Source of the DNA: a virus
IMG/VR virus record: IMGVR_UViG_3300048817_000011
Span: 1-50,872 of that record
Reading direction: 5' to 3' (one strand)
Length of the DNA stretch: 50,872 nucleotides
Notes under the pieces: generated by a model
Told to the model about the DNA's origin: nothing
The model's database searches: none
The model's input: the letters and a program-made list of their open reading frames with translations, nothing else
Translations under genes and position numbers: made by a program
Part shown: positions 34,761 to 43,312 of the stretch, one piece after another
Layout: each line of letters begins with the position of its first letter
Numbering within the stretch: position 1 is the first letter of the stretch

Positions 34761-34772
34761 GTCAGGTAGACT
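34744..34772 (+). promoter_or_regulatory. Promoter for the recombination/primase genes
   Basis: TGGACG (34744-34749), a 17-base spacer and TAGACT (34767-34772) lie across the end of the nuclease gene. The same TGGAC and TAGACT at the same spacing occur at 46457, which supports a phage-specific promoter form. Confidence 0.5.
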
Positions 34773-34788
34773 TAGGTAGAAATGGAGG

Positions 34789-35532
34789 ATGATGGAAAAC
34801 ATTTGCATGTTGGTGCATGGTGAAGGTGGAGTGGGCAAGTCCTGGTTAGGGCAGACCACACCGTCGCCGCGCCTAGTGCTTGACGCCGAGGGAGGATCAC
34901 GGTCGCCTAAAAGGATGCGACCGGACGGCACCGTTGAACGTCAACGGGTCGTGCTGTGGAATCCCACCACAGAACCGCCACCACAAGATGACGGAACATG
35001 GGACACATGCCGAGTATCCGTGCTTGACTTCAATACCGTGTTGAAGGCGTACGAATGGCTGAACGCCGGCTCCCATCAGTTCAAGTCGGTTGTGCTGGAT
35101 TCACTCACGGAAATCCAGAAGCGGTGCAAGGATGCAATCAGCGGCGTTGACACGCCGTCCGAACGGGATTGGGGACTGTTACTGATCCGGATGGAGCATT
35201 TGATCCGGCAAATCCGTGACCTCGTTTCACATCCCACGAATCCGCTGGACGCAGTGTTGGTCTTGGCGTTGTCAGTGGAAAAGAATGGAAAACGGCGTCC
35301 TGCCGTGCAAGGTGCGCTCGGTGTATCATTGCCGGGGTACGTGGATGTTGAAGGGTATATGTACGTTCAAGTCACCGAAGGTGGCGAGGAAGTACGGCAA
35401 CTCCTCATCAGTCCGCGAGAGGGGTACGAGGCAAAAGATCGTACACACACGCTGTCCGTCGAGTACGGCCCAGCGATTGCATCACCTGACGTTGAGCAAA
35501 TGCTGACGTTACTGAACCGAGAGGAAAACTGA
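34789..35532 (+). CDS. Sak4-like RecA-fold ATPase
   Basis: The 247-residue protein has Walker A GEGGVGKS (11-18), a VVLDSLTEI Walker B near residue 102, and DAVLVLALSVEKNGKRRPAV, a pattern of phage Sak4-type RecA-like ATPases. These promote single-strand annealing with a phage SSB, fitting the DUF669-like gene next door. Two adjacent ATGs (34789, 34792) follow GGAGG; the second has a more normal spacing. Confidence 0.82.
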   Translation: MMENICMLVHGEGGVGKSWLGQTTPSPRLVLDAEGGSRSPKRMRPDGTVERQRVVLWNPTTEPPPQDDGTWDTCRVSVLDFNTVLKAYEWLNAGSHQFKSVVLDSLTEIQKRCKDAISGVDTPSERDWGLLLIRMEHLIRQIRDLVSHPTNPLDAVLVLALSVEKNGKRRPAVQGALGVSLPGYVDVEGYMYVQVTEGGEEVRQLLISPREGYEAKDRTHTLSVEYGPAIASPDVEQMLTLLNREEN

Positions 35533-35535
35533 CCT

Positions 35536-36060
35536 ATGCCATCTATCGACTATGCCGCACTGGCACGCGACGCCGCCAAGGGTGGTGAACCGGTCCCGGC
35601 AGCCGAGTATGACGCCGAAGTGACAAGCGCCACGTATAAGGTTGCCTCATCGGGCAACGGCATGTATAACGTCGGCTTCACCATTTCCAGCGGTGCGTAT
35701 CGTGGCCGCAAGGTGTGGACGAATCTGGTGTTGAAGCTGGACAGTCCCGGATCGGTCAGTTTTTTCTTTGGGAAGATGACAGCACTCGGTCTGGACGCCG
35801 CGTACTTTGCCACTCCCGAAGGTCACGACACCGACAATGTGTGCGCCGCTCTGCTTGGTCGGGTCGCACGGATCAAAGTCAAGCTGGGTGAGCCGTACCA
35901 GGGCCGTGTCCGCAATGAGGTGGACAACATTTCGGCACTCGGTGTAGCTGCTAACACGCCGGACGTGCAGACCATCACGACCGGTGACGTTGCAACGCTT
36001 CCGGCAGAGGCGATTGCATCTCCTCCAGCGGCTCCCGGTCTTCCGCCGGGACTCAGCTAG
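35536..36060 (+). CDS. DUF669-like single-stranded DNA-binding protein
   Basis: The 174-residue product has PVPAAEYDAEVTSATYKVAS, SGNGMYNVGFTI and GRKVWTNLVL, the OB-fold pattern of DUF669 phage SSBs. The C-terminus is Pro-rich. Phage SSBs protect replication intermediates and partner with Sak4-like recombinases. Confidence 0.75.
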   Translation: MPSIDYAALARDAAKGGEPVPAAEYDAEVTSATYKVASSGNGMYNVGFTISSGAYRGRKVWTNLVLKLDSPGSVSFFFGKMTALGLDAAYFATPEGHDTDNVCAALLGRVARIKVKLGEPYQGRVRNEVDNISALGVAANTPDVQTITTGDVATLPAEAIASPPAAPGLPPGLS

Positions 36061-36068
36061 ATCGACAA

Positions 36069-36113
36069 GGGCGGGGTTGCCCGTAGGCTCAGCTTACACA
36101 GGTGACCCCGCCC
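36069..36113 (+). other. Inverted repeat in the primase leader
   Basis: GGGCGGGGT (36069-36077) and ACCCCGCCC (36105-36113) form a perfect 9-bp stem around 27 bases. The repeat lies between the SSB and primase genes with no T-run. It may terminate partly, or control primase translation; its G+C-rich arms resemble those at 26184. Confidence 0.45.
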
Positions 36114-36155
36114 AGCGTCGAAAATCCACGTTTTACTGAGCAAAAGGACGCATTT

Positions 36156-38426
36156 GTGCCATCTGTAAACTCGGAAGATTATGAACCGGAATCCTACACG
36201 CGCGCAGGTACGCCGGCGCGTGATAGTGACGATCCGGCAATCCTGATCGGCCTGGATGATGTCACGCGTACAGCAACCGGCTGGCAGGCAAAATGTCCCG
36301 CACACGACGACAACCTAGCCTCACTCTCCGTGGGAACCGGTACAGACGGACGGACATTATTGTACTGCCACGCCGGATGCGAAGTCTCCGACATTGTGGA
36401 AGCGGCGGGCGTTACCATGTCCGATCTGTTTCCGCCAACACCTGAGCCAACCGCCTACGTTTACACAGACGAAAACGGTGTGGCCTTGTACTCCAACGTT
36501 CGGTTTTACGATGCGGCAGGTGGCAAACACTTTACGCATCAGTTATGGGACGAGGAAACGCAATCGTTCATACCCGGAAGCATCGGCACCGTGCGACGAG
36601 TGCCGTATCGTTTGCCAGAACTATTGAGTCGTAACGGCACACTGTTTCTGGTCGAAGGCGAAAAGGATGCCGACCGATTATGGAGTCTTGGCATTGCGGC
36701 CACGAATCTCAAGGATTGGAAATCTGATTGGACTGATGCCGTGCGGCAGTACGCCACGGTTGTAGTTGTGCCCGACAATGATCCGGCCGGTCGGTGGTTC
36801 GCTGGTCGTGCGGCTGCATTGCTCCCTAACGCTGACGTGCGACTGTTGGAGCTACCCGTGCCCGATAAGGGCGACATATCCGACTGGTTGGACGCTGGCG
36901 GGACGCTGGGTGAACTGAGTGACCTATTGGCGGCGGCTGGACCGGCCGCACGGGAACTGGTTGAGGATGAACCAGAACCAATCTTGCTGCACCGACAAGC
37001 GCATGACTTCACCGACGTTGGAAACGCACGCCGGCTTGTGGATTTGCATGGGCAAAACATGCGGTGGGTGGTCGAGTGGAAGCAATGGATCGTTTGGGAC
37101 GGAAACAAGTGGGTGCTAGATGAGTCCGCACCGATTGAACTGGCGAAGGACACAACGCTGCGGATTTACGACCAGGCGGACATGATGCGTAGCACAGGTG
37201 ACACGGATCAGGCGGACGCGCTTTACAAGTGGGCGAAGCAAAGCCGGTCCGACCGTGCAATCACCGCCATGATCCGGCTGGCCCGCGCCGTGCCCGGTGT
37301 GCCGGTGTCGGCATCCGCACTCGACGCCGATCCGTGGCTGATGGTGTTCACGAATGGCACGGTGGACTTGCGGAACGGCAACTGCCGCGAGAGTCGGCAG
37401 GAGGATTTGCTGACACGATCTACCGGATTTCCGTACAATCCGAAGGCGGAATGTTCGTCCATTGACGCGTTCATGTCATGGGCGACGGTGAACCGACCGG
37501 AACTGCTGGCGGAACTGCGCCGTTTGCTCGGCTACACCATGATTGGCACCACGTCCGAGCGAATCATGTTGGTGCTACATGGCGGCGGGTCAAATGGCAA
37601 GTCAACTTTGCTCAAGCTGGTACGGACGGCACTCGGCAACTACGCCAAGTCACTGCCGGTTGCCACGTTGGAGTCACAGAAGTTTTCCAAGGGTGGCAGC
37701 GGCGCATCGCCGGAAATCGCACGACTGAAAGGCGCTCGATTCGTTTCCAGCATGGAATCCGAGGAAGGTATGCCTCTGTCCGCCGCCAAGGTTAAGGAAC
37801 TGTGCTCGGATGAAGACATAATCGCACGCCAGTTGTACCAGAACGTCGTGGAGTTCACACCACAGCACACCTTGTGGCTTGCCACGAACCACAAGCCGAA
37901 TGTACCGGCCGAGGACCAGGCGGTGTGGAATCGGCTACGGCTGATCCCGTTTGATGCCACGGTGTCACATGACGACATGGACTTGTCACTCGGTGACAAG
38001 TTGGAGCGTGAGATTCCCGGATTGTTGGCAATGATGGTCCGAGAGGCGGTGCAGTGGTCACAGCACGGTTTGCTTCGATCACGCGCAACGCTGACAGCAA
38101 CACGGGAGTGGAGGGAGGAGAATGACACGTTCGGTGCGTGGCTGAATGAGTTGTCCGACATCGTAGAACTGGCTCAAAGTCATGGCGTCGAGGAAAACAT
38201 TGACTATCGGTCCGGGCCGATGCGTGAGCAGTACAACGCACGCGCCAGACATGAGCCGGACTGGCCCAATCTGAGTAAAGCGGCGTTCAAGACGGCGATG
38301 CTCAACCATCGGTTTACACAAGTACGGTCCAACTTCGGAATGATTTGGCAGTGGCCGGCGCATGTACCGGTGGATTACGCACAGGTCTACCGTGATGCCG
38401 TCGAGTCTGGTATCATTGACACATGA
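36156..38426 (+). CDS. Primase-helicase (CHC2 zinc, TOPRIM, SF3 helicase)
   Basis: From GTG 36156 the product is 756 residues. A zinc site uses Cys47, His50, Cys71 and Cys75 (CPAH...CHAGC). TOPRIM motifs are EGEKDAD (167-173) and DNDPAG (207-212). A D5-type N-terminal helicase region follows, then an SF3 ATPase with GGGSNGKST (about 475-484) and ATNHKP. It makes primers and unwinds the fork. AAAGGA with a 7-base spacer favours GTG 36156; a longer in-frame GTG at 36102 lies in the inverted repeat. Confidence 0.92.
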   Translation: MPSVNSEDYEPESYTRAGTPARDSDDPAILIGLDDVTRTATGWQAKCPAHDDNLASLSVGTGTDGRTLLYCHAGCEVSDIVEAAGVTMSDLFPPTPEPTAYVYTDENGVALYSNVRFYDAAGGKHFTHQLWDEETQSFIPGSIGTVRRVPYRLPELLSRNGTLFLVEGEKDADRLWSLGIAATNLKDWKSDWTDAVRQYATVVVVPDNDPAGRWFAGRAAALLPNADVRLLELPVPDKGDISDWLDAGGTLGELSDLLAAAGPAARELVEDEPEPILLHRQAHDFTDVGNARRLVDLHGQNMRWVVEWKQWIVWDGNKWVLDESAPIELAKDTTLRIYDQADMMRSTGDTDQADALYKWAKQSRSDRAITAMIRLARAVPGVPVSASALDADPWLMVFTNGTVDLRNGNCRESRQEDLLTRSTGFPYNPKAECSSIDAFMSWATVNRPELLAELRRLLGYTMIGTTSERIMLVLHGGGSNGKSTLLKLVRTALGNYAKSLPVATLESQKFSKGGSGASPEIARLKGARFVSSMESEEGMPLSAAKVKELCSDEDIIARQLYQNVVEFTPQHTLWLATNHKPNVPAEDQAVWNRLRLIPFDATVSHDDMDLSLGDKLEREIPGLLAMMVREAVQWSQHGLLRSRATLTATREWREENDTFGAWLNELSDIVELAQSHGVEENIDYRSGPMREQYNARARHEPDWPNLSKAAFKTAMLNHRFTQVRSNFGMIWQWPAHVPVDYAQVYRDAVESGIIDT
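38408..38416 (+). promoter_or_regulatory. Extended -10 of a probable leaderless promoter
   Basis: TGG-TATCAT ends 6 bases before the ATG at 38423, so the transcript would start at or next to the start codon. No strong -35 is visible. The same nine bases occur in the promoter at 26215. Confidence 0.5.
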
Positions 38427-38665
38427 CGGACGAACCGAAACGGCGCGGCCGACCTCCCAAATCCGCATCGGTGCTGACCGGTCAGTGCCAAGTGGAGAGA
38501 AATCTGCGGGAAGGGCGCGTGACAAGTGACACCGTGCCAGAGGAGTTTCACATGCGCTGTCCAGGGCAGATCGACCGGCCAACTACACCGACAGGCATAG
38601 AGCAGCCGCCGTTCATTTGCAGTTGTCCGCATCACCGAGAGGAGAAAAATGTTTCAGTTGGTTGA
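38423..38665 (+). CDS. AT-hook and zinc-binding small protein
   Basis: The 80-residue product has KRRGRPPK near the start, an AT-hook that binds the minor groove of AT-rich DNA, and a late Cys/His group (ICSCPHH). It likely binds DNA as a small regulator or architectural protein. It may be expressed from a leaderless promoter. The last 17 bases overlap the next gene. Confidence 0.65.
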   Translation: MTDEPKRRGRPPKSASVLTGQCQVERNLREGRVTSDTVPEEFHMRCPGQIDRPTTPTGIEQPPFICSCPHHREEKNVSVG

Positions 38666-39179
38666 CCAGAAAAACGGTTCGCAATACATCGCTCTGGTGG
38701 ACGAGGCCGACATTGATCACACCGTTGAACTGTCTTCCACGGTTCTGATTGATGTTGACCCGAGTGGAGAGCCGATTGGTGTGGAAATCAAGCCACAGGC
38801 AGCGGTCAACGTTGAGGCACGCTTGGCGTTGCTGCAATACATGGAGATTGAGCGGTTCCGTGCGAAGCGTGCGACCACCAGCCCACAAGAGGCAGCCGTG
38901 ATTGATCAGGTGCAGGAATCATTCAAGCAACTGGTAAAGGACTGCGAAGGTGACACGGCATGTGCGTTCATGGCAACGCTTGTCTTTTTGGAAAACCGGA
39001 TGAAGACGCTACTCGGATCGGATGCGGTCGGTCGAAACGTTGCTCTGGTGCTGTTTTCCGCCACCGAGGAGTTGAAGATGGCGATTTCCGGCATGATTCC
39101 CGTTCCGGAAGTTGTCGAAACGGTTCCGGACTTGCCAACGGTGTATGACCTCTCACACGAAACACTGACCGACCAGTGA
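38649..39179 (+). CDS. Hypothetical protein with DUF2283-like N-terminus
   Basis: The 176-residue protein has a GAGAGGAGAAAA site. The N-terminal VELSSTVLIDVDPSGEPIGV segment resembles DUF2283-type small beta domains (t-x-x-l-x-D-x-D-x-x-G-x-x-x-G-x-E). A long helical C-terminal part follows (LVKDCEGDTACAFMATLVFL). Function unknown. Confidence 0.6.
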   Translation: MFQLVDQKNGSQYIALVDEADIDHTVELSSTVLIDVDPSGEPIGVEIKPQAAVNVEARLALLQYMEIERFRAKRATTSPQEAAVIDQVQESFKQLVKDCEGDTACAFMATLVFLENRMKTLLGSDAVGRNVALVLFSATEELKMAISGMIPVPEVVETVPDLPTVYDLSHETLTDQ

Positions 39180-39391
39180 CCGAGCAGCCCGAAAAGACGA
39201 AAATCAGTCGTGGACGCTGCCCGAACTGTCGGCATGTCAGTCTGGTTGCGTACACCTGGTTGTTTTGGCGCTACGTGAGTCGGCATAGCGATTTCCTTGT
39301 GTGTTTCATGTGTGAAGCGCGCTACGTTCCCGGTCGGGCGCAGTGGTGGATGCCGGACCGAGGTTTCATTGGAGAGGCGGACATGCAATGA
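39176..39391 (+). CDS. Zinc-ribbon small protein
   Basis: A 71-residue ORF starting at GTG (overlap GTGA). CPNC near residue 15 and CFMC near 43-46 form a four-Cys zinc ribbon; the C-terminus is Trp-rich. It precedes a DNA methyltransferase and overlaps its start, so a role in DNA binding is possible. Confidence 0.6.
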   Translation: MTEQPEKTKISRGRCPNCRHVSLVAYTWLFWRYVSRHSDFLVCFMCEARYVPGRAQWWMPDRGFIGEADMQ

Positions 39392-39999
39392 CGGTGATGG
39401 CGCGCGGCAACTGGAACACTAACGCTGAAATGTTAGTGGACGTGGCGAAACTCGGCTACTTGCCTGCTGCGGATGACGACACAAAGCTGGTGTTGGACCC
39501 GACGTACGGATTAGGGCGCTGGTGGACGTATTACCGTCCAAAGAATCTGGCGTACTCCGACGCCAACCCGGATCGGTCGCACATGCGGGATGCCGCCGAC
39601 TTCCGTCAACTGCCGTGGCCGGATTGCACCTTCGACACCGTGGCGTTTGATCCACCGTATAAGTTGAACGGCACGCCAACCGAGGGCGGAATGGATTGGG
39701 CATACGGCGTGGACACCCAATCCAAGTGGCAGGACCAGCACAAGCTGATCCGTGAGGGCATCACCGAGTGTTTGCGAGTCACAAAGGTGCATGGTTACCT
39801 ACTGGTGAAGTGCCAGGATCAGGTGTGCAGTGGTCAAGTCCGGTGGCAGACAATCGAGTTCACAAACCACGCTGGCGAACATGGTGCGAAGCTGGTAGAC
39901 TCGTTTCTGTTTCCCGGCTATCGGGAGCAGCCGCCAGGACGGCGGCAAGTTCACGCACGGCGCAACTACTCAACACTTCTGGTCTTTCGGAAAGGATGA
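39388..39999 (+). CDS. DNA adenine/cytosine-N4 methyltransferase-like enzyme
   Basis: From the ATG at 39388 the product is 203 residues. The SAM-binding motif I is LDPTYGLGRWW (36-46), and the catalytic DPPY is in FDPPYKL (87-93). This suits amino-methyltransferases that modify adenine N6 or cytosine N4, often used by phages to evade restriction. An HARRNYSTLLVF motif closes the fold. No target-recognition domain is seen, so the specificity is unknown. Confidence 0.82.
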   Translation: MTVMARGNWNTNAEMLVDVAKLGYLPAADDDTKLVLDPTYGLGRWWTYYRPKNLAYSDANPDRSHMRDAADFRQLPWPDCTFDTVAFDPPYKLNGTPTEGGMDWAYGVDTQSKWQDQHKLIREGITECLRVTKVHGYLLVKCQDQVCSGQVRWQTIEFTNHAGEHGAKLVDSFLFPGYREQPPGRRQVHARRNYSTLLVFRKG

Positions 40000-40000
40000 C

Positions 40001-40345
40001 ATGGGGATGATCGAACAGGAACCGATTTTGCAGGAGGCGGATCGCATCGTTGAAAACGACCGGCGTGAGGCGCACGGTCATCCGCTTACCGAGTTCACGG
40101 CGCTGGGCCGCATGTGGGGCGCACTACTGGGCATTCCCGACATTGATCCTCGACTGGTCGGACTCATGCTGATTGATTTGAAGCAGGCACGTGAAGCACA
40201 CGGACACCGGCGTGACAACCTCGTTGACATCGCCGGATATGCCAAAACCATCGACATTCTGGAAGCGGCACGTTCGTTCAACATCCCGCGTGACAACTTC
40301 CTGCGTCGGCCTGATGATGTGGTCAGTCGCGATTGGGACAAATGA
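40001..40345 (+). CDS. DUF6378-like phage protein
   Basis: A 114-residue ORF after GGAAAGGATGAC. It contains ILQEADRIVENDRREAHGHP, typical of DUF6378-type proteins found near phage nucleotide metabolism genes. DNA or nucleotide binding has been suggested for this group by context only. Confidence 0.65.
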   Translation: MGMIEQEPILQEADRIVENDRREAHGHPLTEFTALGRMWGALLGIPDIDPRLVGLMLIDLKQAREAHGHRRDNLVDIAGYAKTIDILEAARSFNIPRDNFLRRPDDVVSRDWDK

Positions 40346-40590
40346 CTGCACTGGCCGAGCAGGATAAAGAACGGCACGCCCGAGCCGTGTTGGCTGTGTG
40401 CGAATGGGGCAGGCAGAATGACGTTTACGTGACTGTAGATGATGCTGTCAACATCGTCACGCGCGTGATGGACGCATGGAAGCCCATCGATGCTGGCGAG
40501 GCTGAGTTTGATTTGACACGGGCGCGTTACAACATGCGGCTACGTGGAAGTGTGATAGGATGGCAACCAGGGGAAGCGCCGTCTCAATGA
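40342..40590 (+). CDS. Hypothetical 82-residue protein
   Basis: From ATG 40342 (ATGA overlap). A helical pattern (ARAVLAVCEWGRQNDVYVTV) but no recognised family. It ends with an ATGA overlap on the next gene. Confidence 0.55.
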   Translation: MTALAEQDKERHARAVLAVCEWGRQNDVYVTVDDAVNIVTRVMDAWKPIDAGEAEFDLTRARYNMRLRGSVIGWQPGEAPSQ

Positions 40591-40847
40591 CGATGTGGGG
40601 AATGGCGTACCCGGTGCAGACCGTCATTCCTCGACGTTGCGAGCAGTGCCGGTACGATCTGATTAAAGGGTGGTGCAGTGCTTGTGACGCCGCCCAGCAG
40701 GTGCAGGCAAGAGATGAGGAGAAGACATGCCAATACTGCAAAGGTGGTATATGTGGCGGACCCGGCGGCTACTACGGGCCATTGGGCGACGAGATTTGTC
40801 CGTCCGGACTATCTCCAACGACTTTTCACGAACCAGTAAGCCTATGA
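40587..40847 (+). CDS. Multi-Cys zinc-binding small protein
   Basis: From ATG 40587 the 86-residue protein has three Cys-x2-Cys-type groups (CEQC, CSAC, CQYC) plus CGG. This suggests two zinc sites. It is tightly coupled on both sides. Role unknown; nucleic-acid binding is likely. Confidence 0.6.
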   Translation: MTMWGMAYPVQTVIPRRCEQCRYDLIKGWCSACDAAQQVQARDEEKTCQYCKGGICGGPGGYYGPLGDEICPSGLSPTTFHEPVSL

Positions 40848-40918
40848 GCGCCGAGGATCAACTTCGGAACGCACTCGTCATTGCGGAGTTTCGCCGTGAT
40901 TGGGACGTGCCAGCATGA
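40844..40918 (+). CDS. 24-residue microprotein
   Basis: ORF encoding MSAEDQLRNALVIAEFRRDW plus four residues, probably one helix. ATGA overlaps on both sides are the main support. Confidence 0.4.
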   Translation: MSAEDQLRNALVIAEFRRDWDVPA

Positions 40919-41046
40919 GACGCACCCGGCAGTGGGTGTTTGCGAATGTTGTTATAACTGCTGACCCTGATACATGTGGATCTAGTGGCGCCTGTGGCTA
41001 TGATGCAGAGGGCAGATCGTGGATTCATTGTTCGGAGGACGAATGA
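40915..41046 (+). CDS. 43-residue Cys-containing microprotein
   Basis: MRRTRQWVFANVVITADPDT is followed by CGSSGACGYDAEGRSWIHC. The three Cys and one His could bind metal or form disulfides. ATGA overlaps link it to both neighbours. Confidence 0.45.
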   Translation: MRRTRQWVFANVVITADPDTCGSSGACGYDAEGRSWIHCSEDE

Positions 41047-41285
41047 AGTGGTTGAAGCGCCGCCGCAAGACTGGCTATCGCAAACTCTGGTATCTCCATT
41101 ATGGCGGATATCATGAGGGCGACAAGGGTTGCAAGCGAGAGTATGACTTCCTATTGGAGGTCATGGGCGGATGGAAGGATGCATTCGAGAGTGAACGTTC
41201 GCTGCGTCTTGAGGCGGAGGGGTTGTTAACTGCTAACGGTATTGAACCACCAACGGAAAAGCGGTGGCGAGAAGCTTTCGGATGA
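41043..41285 (+). CDS. Hypothetical basic 80-residue protein
   Basis: From ATG 41043 after CGGAGGACGA. Starts MKWLKRRRKTGYRKLWYLHY, strongly basic, followed by a charged helix (ESERSLRLEAEGLL). May bind nucleic acid; no family recognised. Confidence 0.55.
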   Translation: MKWLKRRRKTGYRKLWYLHYGGYHEGDKGCKREYDFLLEVMGGWKDAFESERSLRLEAEGLLTANGIEPPTEKRWREAFG

Positions 41286-41545
41286 ACATTCCGGTTTGGG
41301 TGTCGGTACTCGGCTGGTCGGCGGACATCGGCGTGCTGATGTTCTACGCCACCGGTCATGTGCGCGCGTACGCGTGGGCGAATCTCGGGCTGTGCGTGCC
41401 AGTCGCACTTCCGGCTATTCTGTCCGGTGCGTACTCGACGGCGGCACTCTCGTTCGCTTTCGGTGGAGTCGGGGCGTCGATTCTGTGGCGTACTCGACCG
41501 AGCGGGGCGGTATCAACTCGTCACCCTCCCAGCGAAAACGTGTAG
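41282..41545 (+). CDS. Small multi-span membrane protein
   Basis: From ATG 41282 the 87-residue product has two to three hydrophobic segments (VSVLGWSADIGVLMFYATG; LGLCVPVALPAILSG; AALSFAFGGVGASIL) and a charged tail. Membrane role unknown. A strong terminator follows, so it ends the replication-region transcript. Confidence 0.6.
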   Translation: MNIPVWVSVLGWSADIGVLMFYATGHVRAYAWANLGLCVPVALPAILSGAYSTAALSFAFGGVGASILWRTRPSGAVSTRHPPSENV

Positions 41546-41556
41546 ATATTTCTACT

Positions 41557-41580
41557 AGCCGCCCTTCGGGGCGGCTTTTT
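41557..41580 (+). terminator. Strong intrinsic terminator
   Basis: AGCCGCCC, loop TTCG and GGGCGGCT followed by TTTT. It directly follows the membrane protein gene. A GTGTAGATATTTCTAC palindromic segment lies just upstream (41540-41555). Confidence 0.9.
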
Positions 41581-41585
41581 CGTGT

Positions 41586-41609
41586 CAAAAGCGCAGACCA
41601 GAGCGTTAT
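41586..41609 (+). repeat. Leader element copy 1
   Basis: CAAAAGCGCAG...AGCGTTAT matches 20 of 24 positions of a second copy at 43378-43401. Both copies lie after a hairpin and before a TACGAT promoter that starts at or near an ATG, suggesting a shared regulatory leader. Confidence 0.6.
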
Positions 41610-41654
41610 GGGTTGCGGAAAGGGTGCGGGTTGGGTGCGGCGAGCGTTTACCCA

Positions 41655-41682
41655 TTGACACCGTGGCAATCTCCATTACGAT
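41655..41682 (+). promoter_or_regulatory. Consensus -35 promoter, probable leaderless start
   Basis: TTGACA (41655-41660), a 16-base spacer and TACGAT (41677-41682). The ATG of the next gene is 7 bases later, so the message would begin at or beside the start codon. No ribosome site precedes that ATG. Confidence 0.65.
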
Positions 41683-41689
41683 GTTGCCT

Positions 41690-41836
41690 ATGCGAAGCAC
41701 CCGAGACAGCAACGAATCCAAGCTGACGGAAGTTTACGCCCGTTACGCTTGCCGCAACATGATTGAAGATCGAGCACAGCGCATGGCAGATCAGTACGCC
41801 GCGTGGGAGTTGCTCCAAGCTGTGTGTGCGATATGA
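41690..41836 (+). CDS. 48-residue helical protein, probably leaderless
   Basis: The product (MRSTRDSNESKLTEVYARYA and 28 more residues) is a charged helical protein with two Cys. The strong promoter just upstream and lack of a ribosome site fit leaderless translation, common in Actinobacteria. An in-frame longer start at 41582 would lie before the promoter. It overlaps the next gene by ATGA. Confidence 0.55.
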   Translation: MRSTRDSNESKLTEVYARYACRNMIEDRAQRMADQYAAWELLQAVCAI

Positions 41837-42483
41837 TTGCCGCCACTCCACCCGTCGCAGTCGTGGCACCCGCATCTGTTGCAGTAGCCGGCGGGGGCCA
41901 GGCGTACATTGACTATTCAGTTAGCGCCCACACTCAATCGCTTACAGTCGTTGAGTCATTTCCGAGTACGCCCGGACCACAGACGTTTTTCCAAGCGTTT
42001 GACGGGCATATTGGTGGCGTCGAGCAGTATTTCGGATTGCAGACTGATCCGACTGACGGCGGCAGCGTTGCCGTTGTGTGGTCACGATTCAGCGCCGCGG
42101 GCGTTGCATACGCTGGCAACGACAACACGAAAATGATTCAGTCCACCGAGTTAGGAGCCGCTTACACTTCACTCGTTGACAGGGCAGTGACAGCGCCAAC
42201 GGCGAAAAGCTGGTACGTGTTCACGCTCACGCACACTGGAAATATGTTTAAGTTGCAAGTCAACGGACGACTGGTGGGCGTTATGCACTTTCCGGGCACG
42301 ACAATCAGCAACGGCGGAAGCTGGGTCGAATACTGGCCGCAGAATGGCGTGGCCGCTCGGATGCCCGTTCCCGAATCTCACGTTTCATTTGTCATGTTTG
42401 GGGCGAAAGTGATTGGGCGCATTGCAGCCCAGCCCGGCGCAAGTGTTGTACTCGACACCGTGAACGTCGGGAATCCGTCGTGA
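41833..42483 (+). CDS. Beta-rich lectin-like protein (tentative DUF3472-like)
   Basis: From ATG 41833 the 216-residue product shows a beta-sandwich pattern: FFQAFDGHIGGVEQYFGLQT, VAVVWSRF and KSWYVFTLTHTGNMFKLQVN. This resembles DUF3472/concanavalin-like domains that bind carbohydrate, but the match is loose. No signal peptide is obvious. Translation is coupled to both neighbours. Confidence 0.5.
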   Translation: MIAATPPVAVVAPASVAVAGGGQAYIDYSVSAHTQSLTVVESFPSTPGPQTFFQAFDGHIGGVEQYFGLQTDPTDGGSVAVVWSRFSAAGVAYAGNDNTKMIQSTELGAAYTSLVDRAVTAPTAKSWYVFTLTHTGNMFKLQVNGRLVGVMHFPGTTISNGGSWVEYWPQNGVAARMPVPESHVSFVMFGAKVIGRIAAQPGASVVLDTVNVGNPS

Positions 42484-43280
42484 TCATCCGAGTCACCAAT
42501 CCGAAGCAAAAGATTATGCGTGGCGGTAAAGTGTTCATCTGTTCCGTGTGCAACAATAAGTGGGACACATGGGACAAAGGCGTGGCATGTGCAGTCAAGG
42601 ATTACAAGCGAAAGGACGAAGCAGTGACCAGAACGACCAAGCGGCGCTCAAACCGTAAAGCAGAGTCGGCAGCGCCCGAGCAGTCTGCCAAGGATTTGAT
42701 GAAGTCGTTGCGACTTCCGCCACTTCCCAAGCCCAAATACATACCGCCCAAGCGATTCACGTCCACGACGGTCTACACAACGCCAACAGTGCCGCCAGCT
42801 TCGACCATCATGGCGCAGTTGGCAGCACAAGGATTCCAAACGCTTCCGGCTCTGACAACGGGAACGAGCACAAGCAACGTGATTGATGCCGTCGAGCAGT
42901 TTCAACGGACGCAGTGGAATCCAATGATGACTCAGCCGTGGATGGCACAGGACGGACGCTGGAACTGCTCTCGATGCGGACAACGGTACGCACAGTTTGC
43001 TGACGCACTGCAATGTGCGGAGTTCGATCTGGAAACTCAGGTGAAAGCTGGCAAAGTCAAGCACGACTGCCAGTTCTGTGGCACGTCTGCCGTCGATTGC
43101 GCTCCGCAATCAAACGGATGCTGCCCGGAGTGCCATGAGGAAGATTCACACGGGCTGGACATCAATGAGTGGTGGGCCATCATTCACTCGATCCCCAACT
43201 ACGAAACTCGGGACTCGGACTACTTGTTTGGCACTGTCGAAATCGAGACAGACGCAGAACTGTCAGCGTTTGATCGGTAA
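42480..43280 (+). CDS. Multi-zinc-finger protein
   Basis: The 266-residue product starts at GTG. It has an N-terminal FICSVCNNKWDTW, a Pro/Thr-rich basic linker (about 50-120), then WNCSRCGQRYAQFADALQC and CQFCGTSAVDC with CCPEC. These suggest two or three zinc sites. It may bind nucleic acid or host regulators. No known family. A short intergenic region with direct repeats follows. Confidence 0.6.
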   Translation: MIIRVTNPKQKIMRGGKVFICSVCNNKWDTWDKGVACAVKDYKRKDEAVTRTTKRRSNRKAESAAPEQSAKDLMKSLRLPPLPKPKYIPPKRFTSTTVYTTPTVPPASTIMAQLAAQGFQTLPALTTGTSTSNVIDAVEQFQRTQWNPMMTQPWMAQDGRWNCSRCGQRYAQFADALQCAEFDLETQVKAGKVKHDCQFCGTSAVDCAPQSNGCCPECHEEDSHGLDINEWWAIIHSIPNYETRDSDYLFGTVEIETDAELSAFDR

Positions 43281-43312
43281 TGCGGATCGTAGCTGGTCCC
43301 ACGATTTTCGGG

